Source: RHLJ01 sp965212165 (GTDB lineage Bacteria > Bacteroidota > Rhodothermia > Balneolales > Balneolaceae). Taken from it: a stretch of 64,000 nt of DNA. The notes below the pieces were generated by a model. The model was not told the DNA's origin. It saw only the letters and a program-made list of their open reading frames with translations, and ran no database searches. The position numbers and the translations under genes were made by a program. Every line of letters starts with the position of its first letter. Within the stretch, counting starts at the first letter, position 1. The DNA is taken from NCBI GenBank assembly GCA_965212165.1, contig OZ243096.1, positions 1,550,001 through 1,614,000 of the forward strand, given 5' to 3'. Below are positions 18,601 to 27,134 of this stretch, piece after piece.

Positions 18601-18970
18601 ACGCATCAGATATAAAGACAACTTTTTCACCATTAGGGCTAAATCTTGGTTGACTATCAAACTGCATACCTTTTGTAATTTGAGTTGCTTCACCACCTGT
18701 TATTGGCATGGTGTACAAATCACCTAAGAAATCAAAAACAATAGTTTTACCGTCTGGGCTTACATCTAGTGCAATCCAAGAACCTTCGTTTAAGTTAAAA
18801 GAGAATTCTCTACCTGATTCTAAAGGTAAATCTCCATTGCTGATCTTTTCAGTAGTAGAATCAGATACAGCAGGTTCATCTTGAGCAATGGCAAGATGTG
18901 AAAATACTAAGCCACATATTAAAAAAGTAAATGTGAGTAAAGCTAGTTTTGATAGTTTTTTTATAATCAT
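15617..18970 (-). CDS. Exported beta-propeller (TolB/PD40) amidohydrolase fusion
   Basis: A 1117-aa secreted protein. The signal peptide covers about 1-30 (ends LAIAQ). Residues 50-650 are repeated propeller blades with the PD40 signature (SPDGKTIVF, SPNGEKVVFIS, SPDGRYIWFS, SPDGNWIAFV). A highly charged Glu/Lys linker follows at about 655-690. The C-terminal amidohydrolase domain has the metal motif DTHAHFRHP (about 762) and an ADFVILDRDPLQDI segment typical of imidazolonepropionase-like hydrolases. Substrate unknown; a peptide or cyclic amide is possible. A second copy of the architecture lies at 47193-50462. Confidence 0.88.
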   Translation of the reverse strand: MIIKKLSKLALLTFTFLICGLVFSHLAIAQDEPAVSDSTTEKISNGDLPLESGREFSFNLNEGSWIALDVSPDGKTIVFDFLGDLYTMPITGGEATQITKGMQFDSQPRFSPNGEKVVFISDASGGEGVWTIDLSTDEMELKQITSGKSNEYQSPEWAPDGKYIIASKDSPGNHKIWMYHIDGGSGTALVREPGNMRMTEGAFSPDGRYIWFSRRTGSWQYNASLPQYRIVTYDRETGEMATQVSRYGSSFRATPSNNGKWLVYGTRHDEHTGLVIRDLETGSERWLAYPVQHDDQESRASRDVLPGMSFTPDDKYVVTSYGGKIWKIPTEGGESIEIPFSVNSKIELGPELDFEYPISDSDEFIITQIRDAVPSPDGKMIAFTALNEIYTMEFPNGTPKKLITLDETQAQPVWSPDGNWIAFVTWQPDGGKVYKVKPNGKGLKQLNKDNGVYQHPAWSNDSKRIVLVNGDSEGFRNATQRTAFRGTSNLVWISADGGTDNFISFTNGRSNPHFVKNNDRIFLSSSNGLTSIRWDGTDEKEHLKVQGSPAPGSSFSPRASWIRMAPEGDQALAQLGYDLYVVTVPQVGGDAPTIRVGGSSSFPTQKLTDIGAQFPAWGWEANNIHWSIGNAHIRFNLDDAEAYTDSVDSAKEMEKKKKEETIDSDEEEVEEVKEEKKKDEGYKPLEKRIEVKAKRDTPEGIIVLRGATAITMNGDEIIRNADILVENNRIKEVGARGSFTIPSGAEIMDMSGKTIIPGFVDTHAHFRHPVNLHRGQFWSYLTNLAFGVITTRDPQTATTDVLTYGDLVDSGELLGPRVYSTGPGVFSSENIKNLEHAQDVLKRYSSYYNTKTIKMYGAGNREQRQWIIQASREQKIMPTTEGGLDFKENLTQVIDGYPGHEHSFPVFPLYSDVTDLVAYSNTAYTPTLLVAYGGPWTENYFYALERPHDDPKLNYFMPHENLDSRSRRRNAGWFMEEEYVHEEQSKVLKDIVEKGGVAGVGSHGQLQGLGFHWELWAIQSGGLSEHDALKVATIHGAKAIGLERDLGTIESGKLADFVILDRDPLQDIRNSNSVSYIMKNGRLYNANTLDQVFPMKKELGTFWWQNTGPSGVPGIKD

Positions 18971-19125
18971 AATACCGTAGTTAATAGAAATGAGCTTGAA
19001 GCTAAAAAAAATAAGTCATCACCCCAATCGTTTTACATCAATAAACATACCATAATTTAAAATGGAATAGATTCTTATCCGAAATTTTAAGTGGTAAGTG
19101 TTATCTTCATGAAAACTTTTTTTAA

Positions 19126-19965
19126 ATGACTTACATAGAAAAATTACAACAAGCTGTAAAAGATTCTCAATCAACGCTATGTGTTGGTCTAGATCCAAAC
19201 ATTGAATTACTGCCTGAAGCTGTAAAAGCCAAATTTGATACCCCTGAAGAGCAGATAGTTTTTTTCTGTAAAATGGTTATTGATTACACTTACGAACATT
19301 GTGCAGCTTATAAACCTAATTTAGCTTTTTTTGAGTCTCTTGGTGCTGTCGGCTTAGCTGTTTTTCAGGAAGTTATAGCTCATATCCCAAAGGGCAGGAT
19401 TGTTATAGCAGATGCGAAAAGAGGGGATATTAGTTCAACAGCAGAACATTACAAAAAAGCATTTTTTGATAAATTTGAAGTTGATGCAATTACGTTAAAT
19501 CCTTTGATGGGTTTTGAAACTTTAAATGCATTTTCTGCTGATGAGAGTAAAGGAATCTATGTACTTACTTTAACTTCAAATCCGGGTGCCTCAGATTTTT
19601 TGAAAAAGCCATTTGAAGGATTTGATAGTATGGCTGAGTATATAGCTCACGAATTATTTGAATACTCTGTGAAAGTAGAAGCACATTTAGGAATGGTAAT
19701 AGGTGCTACTCAAGCAGAAGAAGCAAAAGCCGTAATAAACCATCATGGAAATGGTAGTTTATTAATTCCAGGAATTGGAGCTCAAGGTGGGTCAATAGAT
19801 GAATTGGCAGCATCTTTATCGGATCATGAAGGTATTCCATTAATAAACTCAAGTCGTGGAATTATATATGCAGGCTCTGACCAAGAAAACTGGATCGATC
19901 ATGTTTCAAAAAGTTCAAAATCTATGAAAGAAAGCATATCTAAAATTACAGAACAATATGTTTAA
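19126..19965 (+). CDS. pyrF: Orotidine 5'-phosphate decarboxylase (long, type 2)
   Basis: Last step of UMP synthesis. At 279 aa it belongs to the longer bacterial type. Visible are LCVGLDPNIELLP at the N-terminus, the catalytic IADAKRGDISSTAEHY motif, an LTSNPGASDF phosphate-loop region and LIPGIGAQGG near the C-terminus. Its end overlaps rnhA by 8 bases. No other pyrimidine gene is adjacent. Confidence 0.95.
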   Translation: MTYIEKLQQAVKDSQSTLCVGLDPNIELLPEAVKAKFDTPEEQIVFFCKMVIDYTYEHCAAYKPNLAFFESLGAVGLAVFQEVIAHIPKGRIVIADAKRGDISSTAEHYKKAFFDKFEVDAITLNPLMGFETLNAFSADESKGIYVLTLTSNPGASDFLKKPFEGFDSMAEYIAHELFEYSVKVEAHLGMVIGATQAEEAKAVINHHGNGSLLIPGIGAQGGSIDELAASLSDHEGIPLINSSRGIIYAGSDQENWIDHVSKSSKSMKESISKITEQYV

Positions 19966-20401
19966 TCTTCCTGAAGTAATTGTATATACAGATGGTGCAT
20001 GCTCAGGTAACCCAGGTCCAGGTGGATGGGGAGCTATTCTAATTCATGGAAAAAAAGAGAAAGAACTTTCTGGAGGAGAAGCTCATACAACCAATAATCG
20101 TATGGAGATGATGGCTGTAATCGAAGCTCTCAAAGCGATGAAAAAACCATGTCATGTTAAAATTCATAGTGATAGCGCTTTAATAATAAATGCTATGACT
20201 AAAGGTTGGATTGAAAACTGGCAAAAAAAAGGATGGCGTAAAGCAGACAAAAAACCGGTCGAAAACAAGGATCTGTGGGAAGCAATGCTCTTAGCCATGA
20301 ATACTCATAAAGTGAGTTGGATTAAAGTAAAAGGACACTCAGGGCTAGAGTTAAACGAACGTGTTGACCAGCTGGCTGTAGCAGAAAGTAAAAAGTTTTA
20401 G
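19958..20401 (+). CDS. rnhA: Ribonuclease HI
   Basis: Cuts RNA in RNA-DNA hybrids. The 147-aa protein has the four catalytic carboxylates in order: YTDGACSGNPGPGGWG (first Asp), NNRMEMMAVIEAL (Glu), HSDSALI (Asp) and NERVDQLA (Asp). The basic handle region (MTKGWIENWQKKGWRKADKKPV) is present. It overlaps pyrF by 8 bases, so translation is probably coupled. Confidence 0.95.
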   Translation: MFNLPEVIVYTDGACSGNPGPGGWGAILIHGKKEKELSGGEAHTTNNRMEMMAVIEALKAMKKPCHVKIHSDSALIINAMTKGWIENWQKKGWRKADKKPVENKDLWEAMLLAMNTHKVSWIKVKGHSGLELNERVDQLAVAESKKF

Positions 20402-20606
20402 AAGTCATTTAGAAGGATTAGATTAACAGAGAGAAAGTTAATTCTTTAACTATACGAAATTAGACTCTGTTTTAGAATAAGTGAATGCAGATCCACTTTA
20501 ATAAAATAATTGTAAAAATGAGTTGAGAGAGCAACAAAGCATAGCACTTTTCGTAGATCTCAAAATTCGATTAATAATTTAGATTAAAGGTTAAAGATTC
20601 TAATTA

Positions 20607-23144
20607 GTGTTTAAAAGAAACTCATACATAATAATCGCTTTAGGAATAATTGGGGCATTAATTTTTGGTTTTTTGAGACCACAAATTGACATAAATGCTA
20701 AAGGGTCGATTCAGAAAAGTAGTTCAGAAGTTGCTGATTTCATTCAGAACCTTGCACCTAGTCTTGGATTCTCAACCGATAGTCTTGCTATAGCATCTAT
20801 GTTTGAACAGCATTCTGATTACCTGAAGATGCTTAAAGATACTTTATCGGGTGATATTACACCTTCTGTCATGAACGCGCAGGATGTTCATTTACAAAGC
20901 TGGGCTAGTATTCTGGCAAGCCCATCGAGTCTTGAAGAACCTATTATAAACATAAATACTGCATTTCAAGCAGTTGGTAAGTTAGCTATTAGAACTTCTA
21001 ATTTAGGAAATGTAATTCGTGTCAGTACAAATCCTGAAGAAAGTAATCCGACTTTCATACAAGGAGATTCTATTGAAGCTGTAGCTCAAAAAATAGTTGG
21101 TGATATATTCAATTACCCACTTGAAAATTACACTCTTCTTGGATTAGGTATTGAAGATTCTCTATTCTATTCATCAGAAACGCAAGGTCAACTGCAACAA
21201 CAATCTATTCAAAATGGTGATGATTCTCCGATAATAAATATCGAGTGGAAAAGAAATCCTGACGTTATAAATGGTCCTGAGTTTTTATCTATTTCTTTAG
21301 AACCAATTGTTAAGGAATTTGAAACAGTAAATGGTTTTAGTACAAAATTTGGATATAAAATTGATTCATTTATAGCTAGAAATGAATTGGAACCCATCAA
21401 CCTAAATGTAAACTTCTTTGAAGACTTTCCTCTTTTTACTTATGTGGTTGTAGTTTTAGCAATCTTATTAGCCATTTTTGTAATTGCTGTTGGTATAAGA
21501 AATATTTTTAAAGGAAAGGTCGAATGGCGCCGTTCATTAGTAATGTTCATATTAATAACCGCTACTTATTTTGGTTGGAGAATGATTTTTTATGTTGATG
21601 TATTTGGTGAGTTATTAAATGGAGGAGGACTGTTTAATATTATCTTAAATAATCTACTAGTCGGACTTCTTATAGGATTATATGCGGCCATGGCATATAT
21701 CAGTTGGGAAGCATTTGCAAGAAACCAAAAAAACGGTGAGCTCGAATTAGTGGATGCTTTTTGGCAGCGAAGATTTTTTGTAAGAGAAACTGGAGCCTCT
21801 TTAATACATGGATTTTTTATTGGAGGCCTCCTACTTGGACTTTTTGCACTAGGTATATATTTCAGTGATACTTTTTATATGCAAAATGATAGCCAATTCG
21901 GGTTTACTGAAGGAAGCATAAGTTTAAAAATGCTTACGATTAACATGACTGCCTGGAGCACAGTTTGGCTAATTGGGTTTGGTCAAGTTGGTTTTGTATA
22001 TGGATTTTTTAAGCATTGGATTAAAAATAAACACCTTTCACTCTTAGTAATTGTTTTATTTACTGCCCTTTTAATTACTTCACTTGGAAGACTAGTTGCT
22101 ACTCCACTAGATTTATGGGGCGATTTAGTGATCTTTAGCGTACTAGCCGCAGTTTTAGTACTTATTTATCATAATTATGGAATTGTTACAGTAAACACCT
22201 CATGGTGGGTATTTGTTTGTGTGATTTTAGTTATGCCTTATATAGGCTCAGAGAGTGTTGAAATGGCATCTGCATGGTGGGTGCAAGGTTTTTTGGTTGC
22301 TGGAGTACCAATATTTGGGTTCATTTCATACAAATATGGAATACCAGTTTCTGATGTAGGTGATTATATACCTGAGTATCAGGAACGAATGGCTCAACAT
22401 CTTAGAGTTGAAAAAGAAATCGAGATTGCTCGAGAAAGCCAATACAAATTAATGCCAGTACAACCACCAGTAGGTGAAGGGTTTGACGTATTTGGCTTCT
22501 TCCTACCATCATTTGAAGTAGGTGGTGATTACTTTGATTATGTACTTTCAAAAAATAAAGATGACAGCCCAAAAGCACTAACAATGGTAGTTGTTGATGT
22601 ATCTGGAAAAGCGATGCGTGCAGCGATGCCGGCAATTTTTACTAGTGGACTATTACTTGCTAGAATGAAAGAGGATAAACCTGCAGAAATTTTGACTAAT
22701 GTAAATGAGCCTATTTTCAATAGAACTGATAAACGTACATTTATCACATGCGCAATGGCTAGATACGATCTTCAGTCAAAAATTATTTCAGTTGTAAATG
22801 CGGGGCATTGTAAACCAGTGCTAAAGAGAAATGGTGTCGCCGATTTTATTCAAACTCCAGATCCACGATTACCATTAGGTGTAAAAGTAGATACCGAATA
22901 CCATGCTCAAGAGTTTAAACTAAAAAAGGGTGATATTTTCCTACTTTATTCTGATGGACTACCTGAAGCAGATAATGAGAAGGGAGAGCGCTTTGGATTT
23001 GAAGAAGTTCCACGCCTATTGGAACGTATTGACACGGATAATCTTTCTTCTAGTGAGATAGCTCAAGAAATTAAGCGAACTGTTCAAAAATTTAGTAACT
23101 ACCAGCTCGCAGATGATACAACTGTTATTTGTCTGAAAGTTTAA
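20607..23144 (+). CDS. Membrane-anchored SpoIIE/PP2C-type serine phosphatase
   Basis: An 845-aa protein. Residue 8-24 is a membrane segment, followed by an extracytoplasmic region (about 25-270), then about seven hydrophobic helices (275-560) and a C-terminal PP2C-like SpoIIE domain (about 600-845). The domain has GGDYFDYV and MVVVDVSGKAMRAAMPA (metal Asp), VVNAGHCKPVL, LLYSDGLPEADNEKGERFG and ADDTTVICLKV. Such proteins dephosphorylate anti-sigma antagonists in partner-switching pathways; no anti-sigma gene is nearby. The start is GTG at 20607; a TAA in frame six bases upstream leaves no ATG. Confidence 0.88.
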   Translation: MFKRNSYIIIALGIIGALIFGFLRPQIDINAKGSIQKSSSEVADFIQNLAPSLGFSTDSLAIASMFEQHSDYLKMLKDTLSGDITPSVMNAQDVHLQSWASILASPSSLEEPIININTAFQAVGKLAIRTSNLGNVIRVSTNPEESNPTFIQGDSIEAVAQKIVGDIFNYPLENYTLLGLGIEDSLFYSSETQGQLQQQSIQNGDDSPIINIEWKRNPDVINGPEFLSISLEPIVKEFETVNGFSTKFGYKIDSFIARNELEPINLNVNFFEDFPLFTYVVVVLAILLAIFVIAVGIRNIFKGKVEWRRSLVMFILITATYFGWRMIFYVDVFGELLNGGGLFNIILNNLLVGLLIGLYAAMAYISWEAFARNQKNGELELVDAFWQRRFFVRETGASLIHGFFIGGLLLGLFALGIYFSDTFYMQNDSQFGFTEGSISLKMLTINMTAWSTVWLIGFGQVGFVYGFFKHWIKNKHLSLLVIVLFTALLITSLGRLVATPLDLWGDLVIFSVLAAVLVLIYHNYGIVTVNTSWWVFVCVILVMPYIGSESVEMASAWWVQGFLVAGVPIFGFISYKYGIPVSDVGDYIPEYQERMAQHLRVEKEIEIARESQYKLMPVQPPVGEGFDVFGFFLPSFEVGGDYFDYVLSKNKDDSPKALTMVVVDVSGKAMRAAMPAIFTSGLLLARMKEDKPAEILTNVNEPIFNRTDKRTFITCAMARYDLQSKIISVVNAGHCKPVLKRNGVADFIQTPDPRLPLGVKVDTEYHAQEFKLKKGDIFLLYSDGLPEADNEKGERFGFEEVPRLLERIDTDNLSSSEIAQEIKRTVQKFSNYQLADDTTVICLKV

Positions 23145-23240
23145 ATCACTTCTGACAGTTTAACATCATTACACTTTTTGGCGTAATGTTTGGAGATACA
23201 ATAACAGTTTAAATTAGACAAAATAAAATAACAGATAATT

Positions 23241-24239
23241 ATGGCTCAAGATCCAAATTTTGAATTCAATCTGCCCCCGCAGTTTGAACAAATAACAAAA
23301 AATATTAGGTGGGTAATTGTCGGTTTTCTGGCAATTATGGCTGTATTCTCCTCCTTTTTCACAGTCGAGACTGAAGAAGTTGGAGTAGTAATGCGCTTTG
23401 GAAAATATGTTGACGAAGCGAAACCAGGTCTTAATTTTAAGATTCCGTTTATAGATCAGGTAAAATATGTTCCAGTACAACGTCAGCTTAAGCAAGAGTT
23501 TGGATACCGAACTACTTCAGCTGGAGTGAATTCATCATACCGAAAAGCAGGATATGGTGGGGAATCACTTATGCTAACTGGAGATCTCAATTTAGCAGAT
23601 GTAGAATGGGTAGTGCAGTTCAGAATTGATAACCCATATAATTATCTGTTTAAAGTTCGTAATGCTGACGAAACTCTAAGAGATATTTCTGAAGCAGCAA
23701 TGCGACAAATTGTTGGTGACAGAACAGTAAACGAAGTACTTACTGTTGGTAGAGCTGAAGTAGCTAGCGAAGCTGAATTAATAATTCAATCTATTGTGGA
23801 TGAATATGAATTAGGGATTAAGATTGAACAAATGGTATTGCAAGATGCTAATCCACCAGATCCAGTAAAACCTTCTTTTAACGGTGTGAACGAAGCCGAA
23901 CAACAAAGAGAAACACTTATCAACCAAGCAAGAGCCGATTATAACCGCGTTATTCCTCGTGCAGCTGGTGAAGCCGAGCAAACTATTCAACAATCTGAAG
24001 GTTATGCACTAAGCCGTGTAAATACTGCACAAGGTGAAGTTTCTAAATTCAATGATTTGTATGCTGAGTATATCAAAGCTCCTGAGGTAACTAAAACTCG
24101 TATTTTCTTAGAAACTATGGAAGAAATTCTGCCAAAAATGGGACAGAAGATTATTACTGACGAAAAAGGTAATAGTGTAATCCCTCTACTGCAGCTGCAA
24201 ATGAGCGGTGCAAAAACAACAACTAATTCTAATAATTAA
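23241..24239 (+). CDS. hflK: HflK-type SPFH/band 7 membrane protein
   Basis: A 332-aa stomatin-like protein with an N-terminal transmembrane helix (about 24-42), then FFTVETEEVGVVMRFGKYVDEAKPGL and the SPFH domain, a coiled region rich in Glu/Ala/Gln and ISEAAMRQIVGDRTVNEVLT. HflK and HflC form a periplasmic-facing assembly around FtsH and tune its proteolysis. It is followed 11 bases later by hflC; FtsH itself is not in this window. Confidence 0.92.
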   Translation: MAQDPNFEFNLPPQFEQITKNIRWVIVGFLAIMAVFSSFFTVETEEVGVVMRFGKYVDEAKPGLNFKIPFIDQVKYVPVQRQLKQEFGYRTTSAGVNSSYRKAGYGGESLMLTGDLNLADVEWVVQFRIDNPYNYLFKVRNADETLRDISEAAMRQIVGDRTVNEVLTVGRAEVASEAELIIQSIVDEYELGIKIEQMVLQDANPPDPVKPSFNGVNEAEQQRETLINQARADYNRVIPRAAGEAEQTIQQSEGYALSRVNTAQGEVSKFNDLYAEYIKAPEVTKTRIFLETMEEILPKMGQKIITDEKGNSVIPLLQLQMSGAKTTTNSNN

Positions 24240-24250
24240 GAGGTAAACTG

Positions 24251-25198
24251 ATGAAAGATATTAAAGGATTAGGATTAATCGTTGTTGCAGCAATTATTGG
24301 ACTTGTACTTTTCAATGCCACATTTATTGTAGATGAACAAGAGCAAGTAATAATTACCCAGTTTGGTGAACCAAAAGGTGAGGCAATCAATACGCCTGGC
24401 TTAAAATTTAAAATTCCATTTCTTCAAGAAGCGAATTACTTTGAAAAACGATATTTGGAATGGGACGGTGACCCAAATCAAGTTCCAACTAAAGACAAAG
24501 TATTTATATTTGTTGATACCTACGCTAGATGGCAAATAACTGATCCGCTTAAATATTTCGAGCGATTAGGGAATGAACGTGGAGCGCAGTCAAGATTAGA
24601 TGATATACTTGATGGTGAAACAAGAAATGCCGTTGCATCTCATGATTTGGTTGAACTTATTCGTTCATCCAATAGAGTAGCTGAAACCGAAGGTGTTATC
24701 GCCGATATTGTGAATGATTCTTTAGAGAATATTCAGATTGGACGTGACTTAATCCAAGAACAGATTCAAGAATTAGCAAATAAAAGAGCAGAAGATCTTG
24801 GTATCGCTATATTGGATTTTCGATTTAAGCGCATAAACTATGCAGAAGAAGTTAGGCGTACCGTATACGATCGTATGATTTCTGAAAGAAACCGAATCGC
24901 TGACAAGTTCAGGTCAGAAGGTCAGGGTGAATCCTCACGAATTAATGGTGAGAAAGAACGTGAACTATTAAGAATTCAATCGGAAGCATTTAGAAGTGCA
25001 GAAACAATTAGAGGTAAAGCAGATGCAGAAGCTGCATCGATTTATAATGCTGCTTACAATAAATCTGCTGCAGCTAGAGAATTATATTCTTTTGTAAAGA
25101 GTATGGAAGCTTATGGTAAAACTATCGATAAAGAAACTTCACTAATTATTTCAACAGATAGTGAGTTTTATCAATATCTGAATTCAATAAATAGGTAA
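24251..25198 (+). CDS. hflC: HflC-type SPFH/band 7 membrane protein
   Basis: A 315-aa partner of HflK. It has one N-terminal membrane helix (about 5-25), IVDEQEQVIITQFGEP, the SPFH core with VFIFVDTYARWQITDP, and the conserved C-terminal SEFYQYL segment. The mid-region SERNRIADKFRSEGQGESSRI with an Ala/Glu-rich coiled helix is typical of HflC. It shares a transcript with hflK and ends before a strong hairpin terminator. Confidence 0.93.
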   Translation: MKDIKGLGLIVVAAIIGLVLFNATFIVDEQEQVIITQFGEPKGEAINTPGLKFKIPFLQEANYFEKRYLEWDGDPNQVPTKDKVFIFVDTYARWQITDPLKYFERLGNERGAQSRLDDILDGETRNAVASHDLVELIRSSNRVAETEGVIADIVNDSLENIQIGRDLIQEQIQELANKRAEDLGIAILDFRFKRINYAEEVRRTVYDRMISERNRIADKFRSEGQGESSRINGEKERELLRIQSEAFRSAETIRGKADAEAASIYNAAYNKSAAARELYSFVKSMEAYGKTIDKETSLIISTDSEFYQYLNSINR

Positions 25199-25226
25199 TT
25201 CTATATATTTGGATTTCAAATAATAT

Positions 25227-25257
25227 AAAGCACAGGTTAATAGCCTGTGCTTTTTTT
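25227..25257 (+). terminator. Intrinsic terminator after hflC
   Basis: Arms AAGCACAGG (25228-25236) and CCTGTGCTT (25244-25252), 7-base loop, followed by a run of T to 25257. Confidence 0.9.
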
Positions 25258-25316
25258 ATGTTTAGAATTTTGCGCCGTGCCCAATATTTTTATCTTAGAT
25301 AAAACAAGGTTATGGT

Positions 25317-27047
25317 TTGAAATTAAAATATTTATTCCCCTCATATAATGAAAAGGTAGATATTGAATACAAGTTATTCGATATAACCTTATTTCTTACC
25401 GTAATAGTTTTCTTAATCTGGTGGATAATCGCACTGATAGCAGATTACAATATTAAAATACAGGCTACTTATTTTGTCTGTTTTGTTTTGTATTCAGGTA
25501 TCTATATTGCTTTTAAGAAAAAAGTTTCGTTTAACATAATTGCTACTATTTATTATGCATCGGCAATTATTGTAATAACATATTCTTGGTTGCCTGCAGG
25601 CGGGATATCTGGTGTAATCATGTTAATGATGATTCTGATTTATATGTCTGGTTTGCTAATCCTACCAAATAAAGGCTTTTTAATATTTATTGGGATGAGC
25701 TTAATAGTGTTGATTTTTTATATAGTATTAGAAAACCAAAACCCAAATTTTGCCTTACCATATGCAACTGATTATGATCGAGTTAGAGACTTTTCCATAG
25801 CCGGTTTAATAACCTTAACTACGCTAGGTTACTCTCTATATGTATTTAAAAAAGCTTATTCCCAAGATCGAATTCAACTCAAGGAGACAATTTCAGAACT
25901 TGAGAAAGAAAAAGAGAAAGCTCAATCAGCTGATAAAGCAAAATCTGATTTTTTAGCTACAATAAGTCATGAAATGCGAACTCCATTAAACGGAATAGTA
26001 GGAATATCTGAATTATTAAAGGAGACGAAACTAGATGCAGATCAGGATGCTTTACTTTCTAATTTAAGCTATAGTAGTGAGCATTTAAGGGGGTTAATTA
26101 GTGACATTCTGGATGTTACTTTAATCGAAAGCGGGAGGCTAATTATTCAAGAGAACGAGATTGAAATTGAAAGTGATATTAAAAAATTAATCGAAATTGT
26201 TAAGCCAAGACTAGAGAAAAAGAAAGGTAATGTACAGCTTATTATTGAACATGATTCAACAATACCAGTGAAAGTAAATGGAGACTCACTAAGGCTACGT
26301 CAGGTTCTTCTTAATCTTATCAATAACGCAATTAAATTTACAGAAAAAGGCTCAGTTATAGTTAAATCCCAACTCATAAAATCAGAAACTGAAGAAATAC
26401 GCATTCGCTTTACTATTAGTGATACAGGTATAGGGATTTCAGAGAAGGGTAAAAAACAATTATTTAATAAATTTTTTAAAGGATCTTCAGATTCAAATAT
26501 TGAAGGAACTGGATTAGGACTTTCAATTTCAAAAAACTTAGTAACTTTAATGGGAGGTATAATTGGTTATGACTCTGAGGAAGGAATTGGTTCATCTTTT
26601 TATTTCGAAATTCCCTTTACGCCATTCCATCTAAATGAAGCTCCTGAAATAAAGAATCTACTTAAAGAAAAGCGACTTGAAGATATTAAAATACTCATAG
26701 CTGAAGATGTAAAAATTAATCAGATTGTGATCAAAAAATTAATTGAGAGCATAGGGCTGAAGAATATAGAACTTGCTGATAATGGTGAAATAGCTGTCCG
26801 GATGGCTACAGCTGATTGGTATGATGTAATACTTATGGATATTCAGATGCCATTAATTGACGGTTTGGAAGCATCAAAATTGATAACAAAAAATTATGCT
26901 GGAAACAAGAAACCTATAATTATCGCTGTAACCGCAAATGCAATGGTTTCAGATCAGAAAAAATATCAAAGAGCTGGTATTGATGGATATTTAAGTAAAC
27001 CAATTACAAAAGATTCTCTAAAAGAGGTTTTAAGTAAGTTTATTTAG
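25317..27047 (+). CDS. Hybrid sensor histidine kinase with receiver domain
   Basis: A 576-aa inner-membrane kinase. About six hydrophobic helices (20-180) form the sensor, then a short coiled coil leads to HisKA (phospho-His in ISHEMRTPLNG, about 217), HATPase (LNLINNAIKFTEKG, DTGIGIS, GTGLGLSISK) and a C-terminal receiver (phospho-Asp in VILMDIQMPLIDG, about 508; Lys in YLSKPI). The start appears to be TTG at 25317: a TAG lies at 25296 in frame and no ATG follows it. An ATG-GTT-TGA mini-frame (25312-25320) overlaps the TTG. No separate regulator gene adjoins it. Confidence 0.9.
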   Translation: MKLKYLFPSYNEKVDIEYKLFDITLFLTVIVFLIWWIIALIADYNIKIQATYFVCFVLYSGIYIAFKKKVSFNIIATIYYASAIIVITYSWLPAGGISGVIMLMMILIYMSGLLILPNKGFLIFIGMSLIVLIFYIVLENQNPNFALPYATDYDRVRDFSIAGLITLTTLGYSLYVFKKAYSQDRIQLKETISELEKEKEKAQSADKAKSDFLATISHEMRTPLNGIVGISELLKETKLDADQDALLSNLSYSSEHLRGLISDILDVTLIESGRLIIQENEIEIESDIKKLIEIVKPRLEKKKGNVQLIIEHDSTIPVKVNGDSLRLRQVLLNLINNAIKFTEKGSVIVKSQLIKSETEEIRIRFTISDTGIGISEKGKKQLFNKFFKGSSDSNIEGTGLGLSISKNLVTLMGGIIGYDSEEGIGSSFYFEIPFTPFHLNEAPEIKNLLKEKRLEDIKILIAEDVKINQIVIKKLIESIGLKNIELADNGEIAVRMATADWYDVILMDIQMPLIDGLEASKLITKNYAGNKKPIIIAVTANAMVSDQKKYQRAGIDGYLSKPITKDSLKEVLSKFI

Positions 27048-27085
27048 TACTTAAGATAGGTATCAGTAAGTATTGAATGTTCAAG

Positions 27086-27124
27086 CATAAAAAAAGCCCC
27101 ATTAAAAGAATGGAGCTTTTTCAT
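27086..27124. terminator. Bidirectional terminator between convergent genes
   Basis: Arms AAAAGCCCCATT and AATGGAGCTTTT (one C-A mismatch) around a short loop, with A/T runs on both sides. Placed between the hybrid kinase and the ABC1 kinase gene, which converge here. Confidence 0.82.
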
Positions 27125-27134
27125 AATTATAAAG

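Noticed and set aside
23160..23185. Terminator between the SpoIIE phosphatase and hflK
   Set aside because: CATTAC/GTAATG is only a 6-bp stem and no T run follows.
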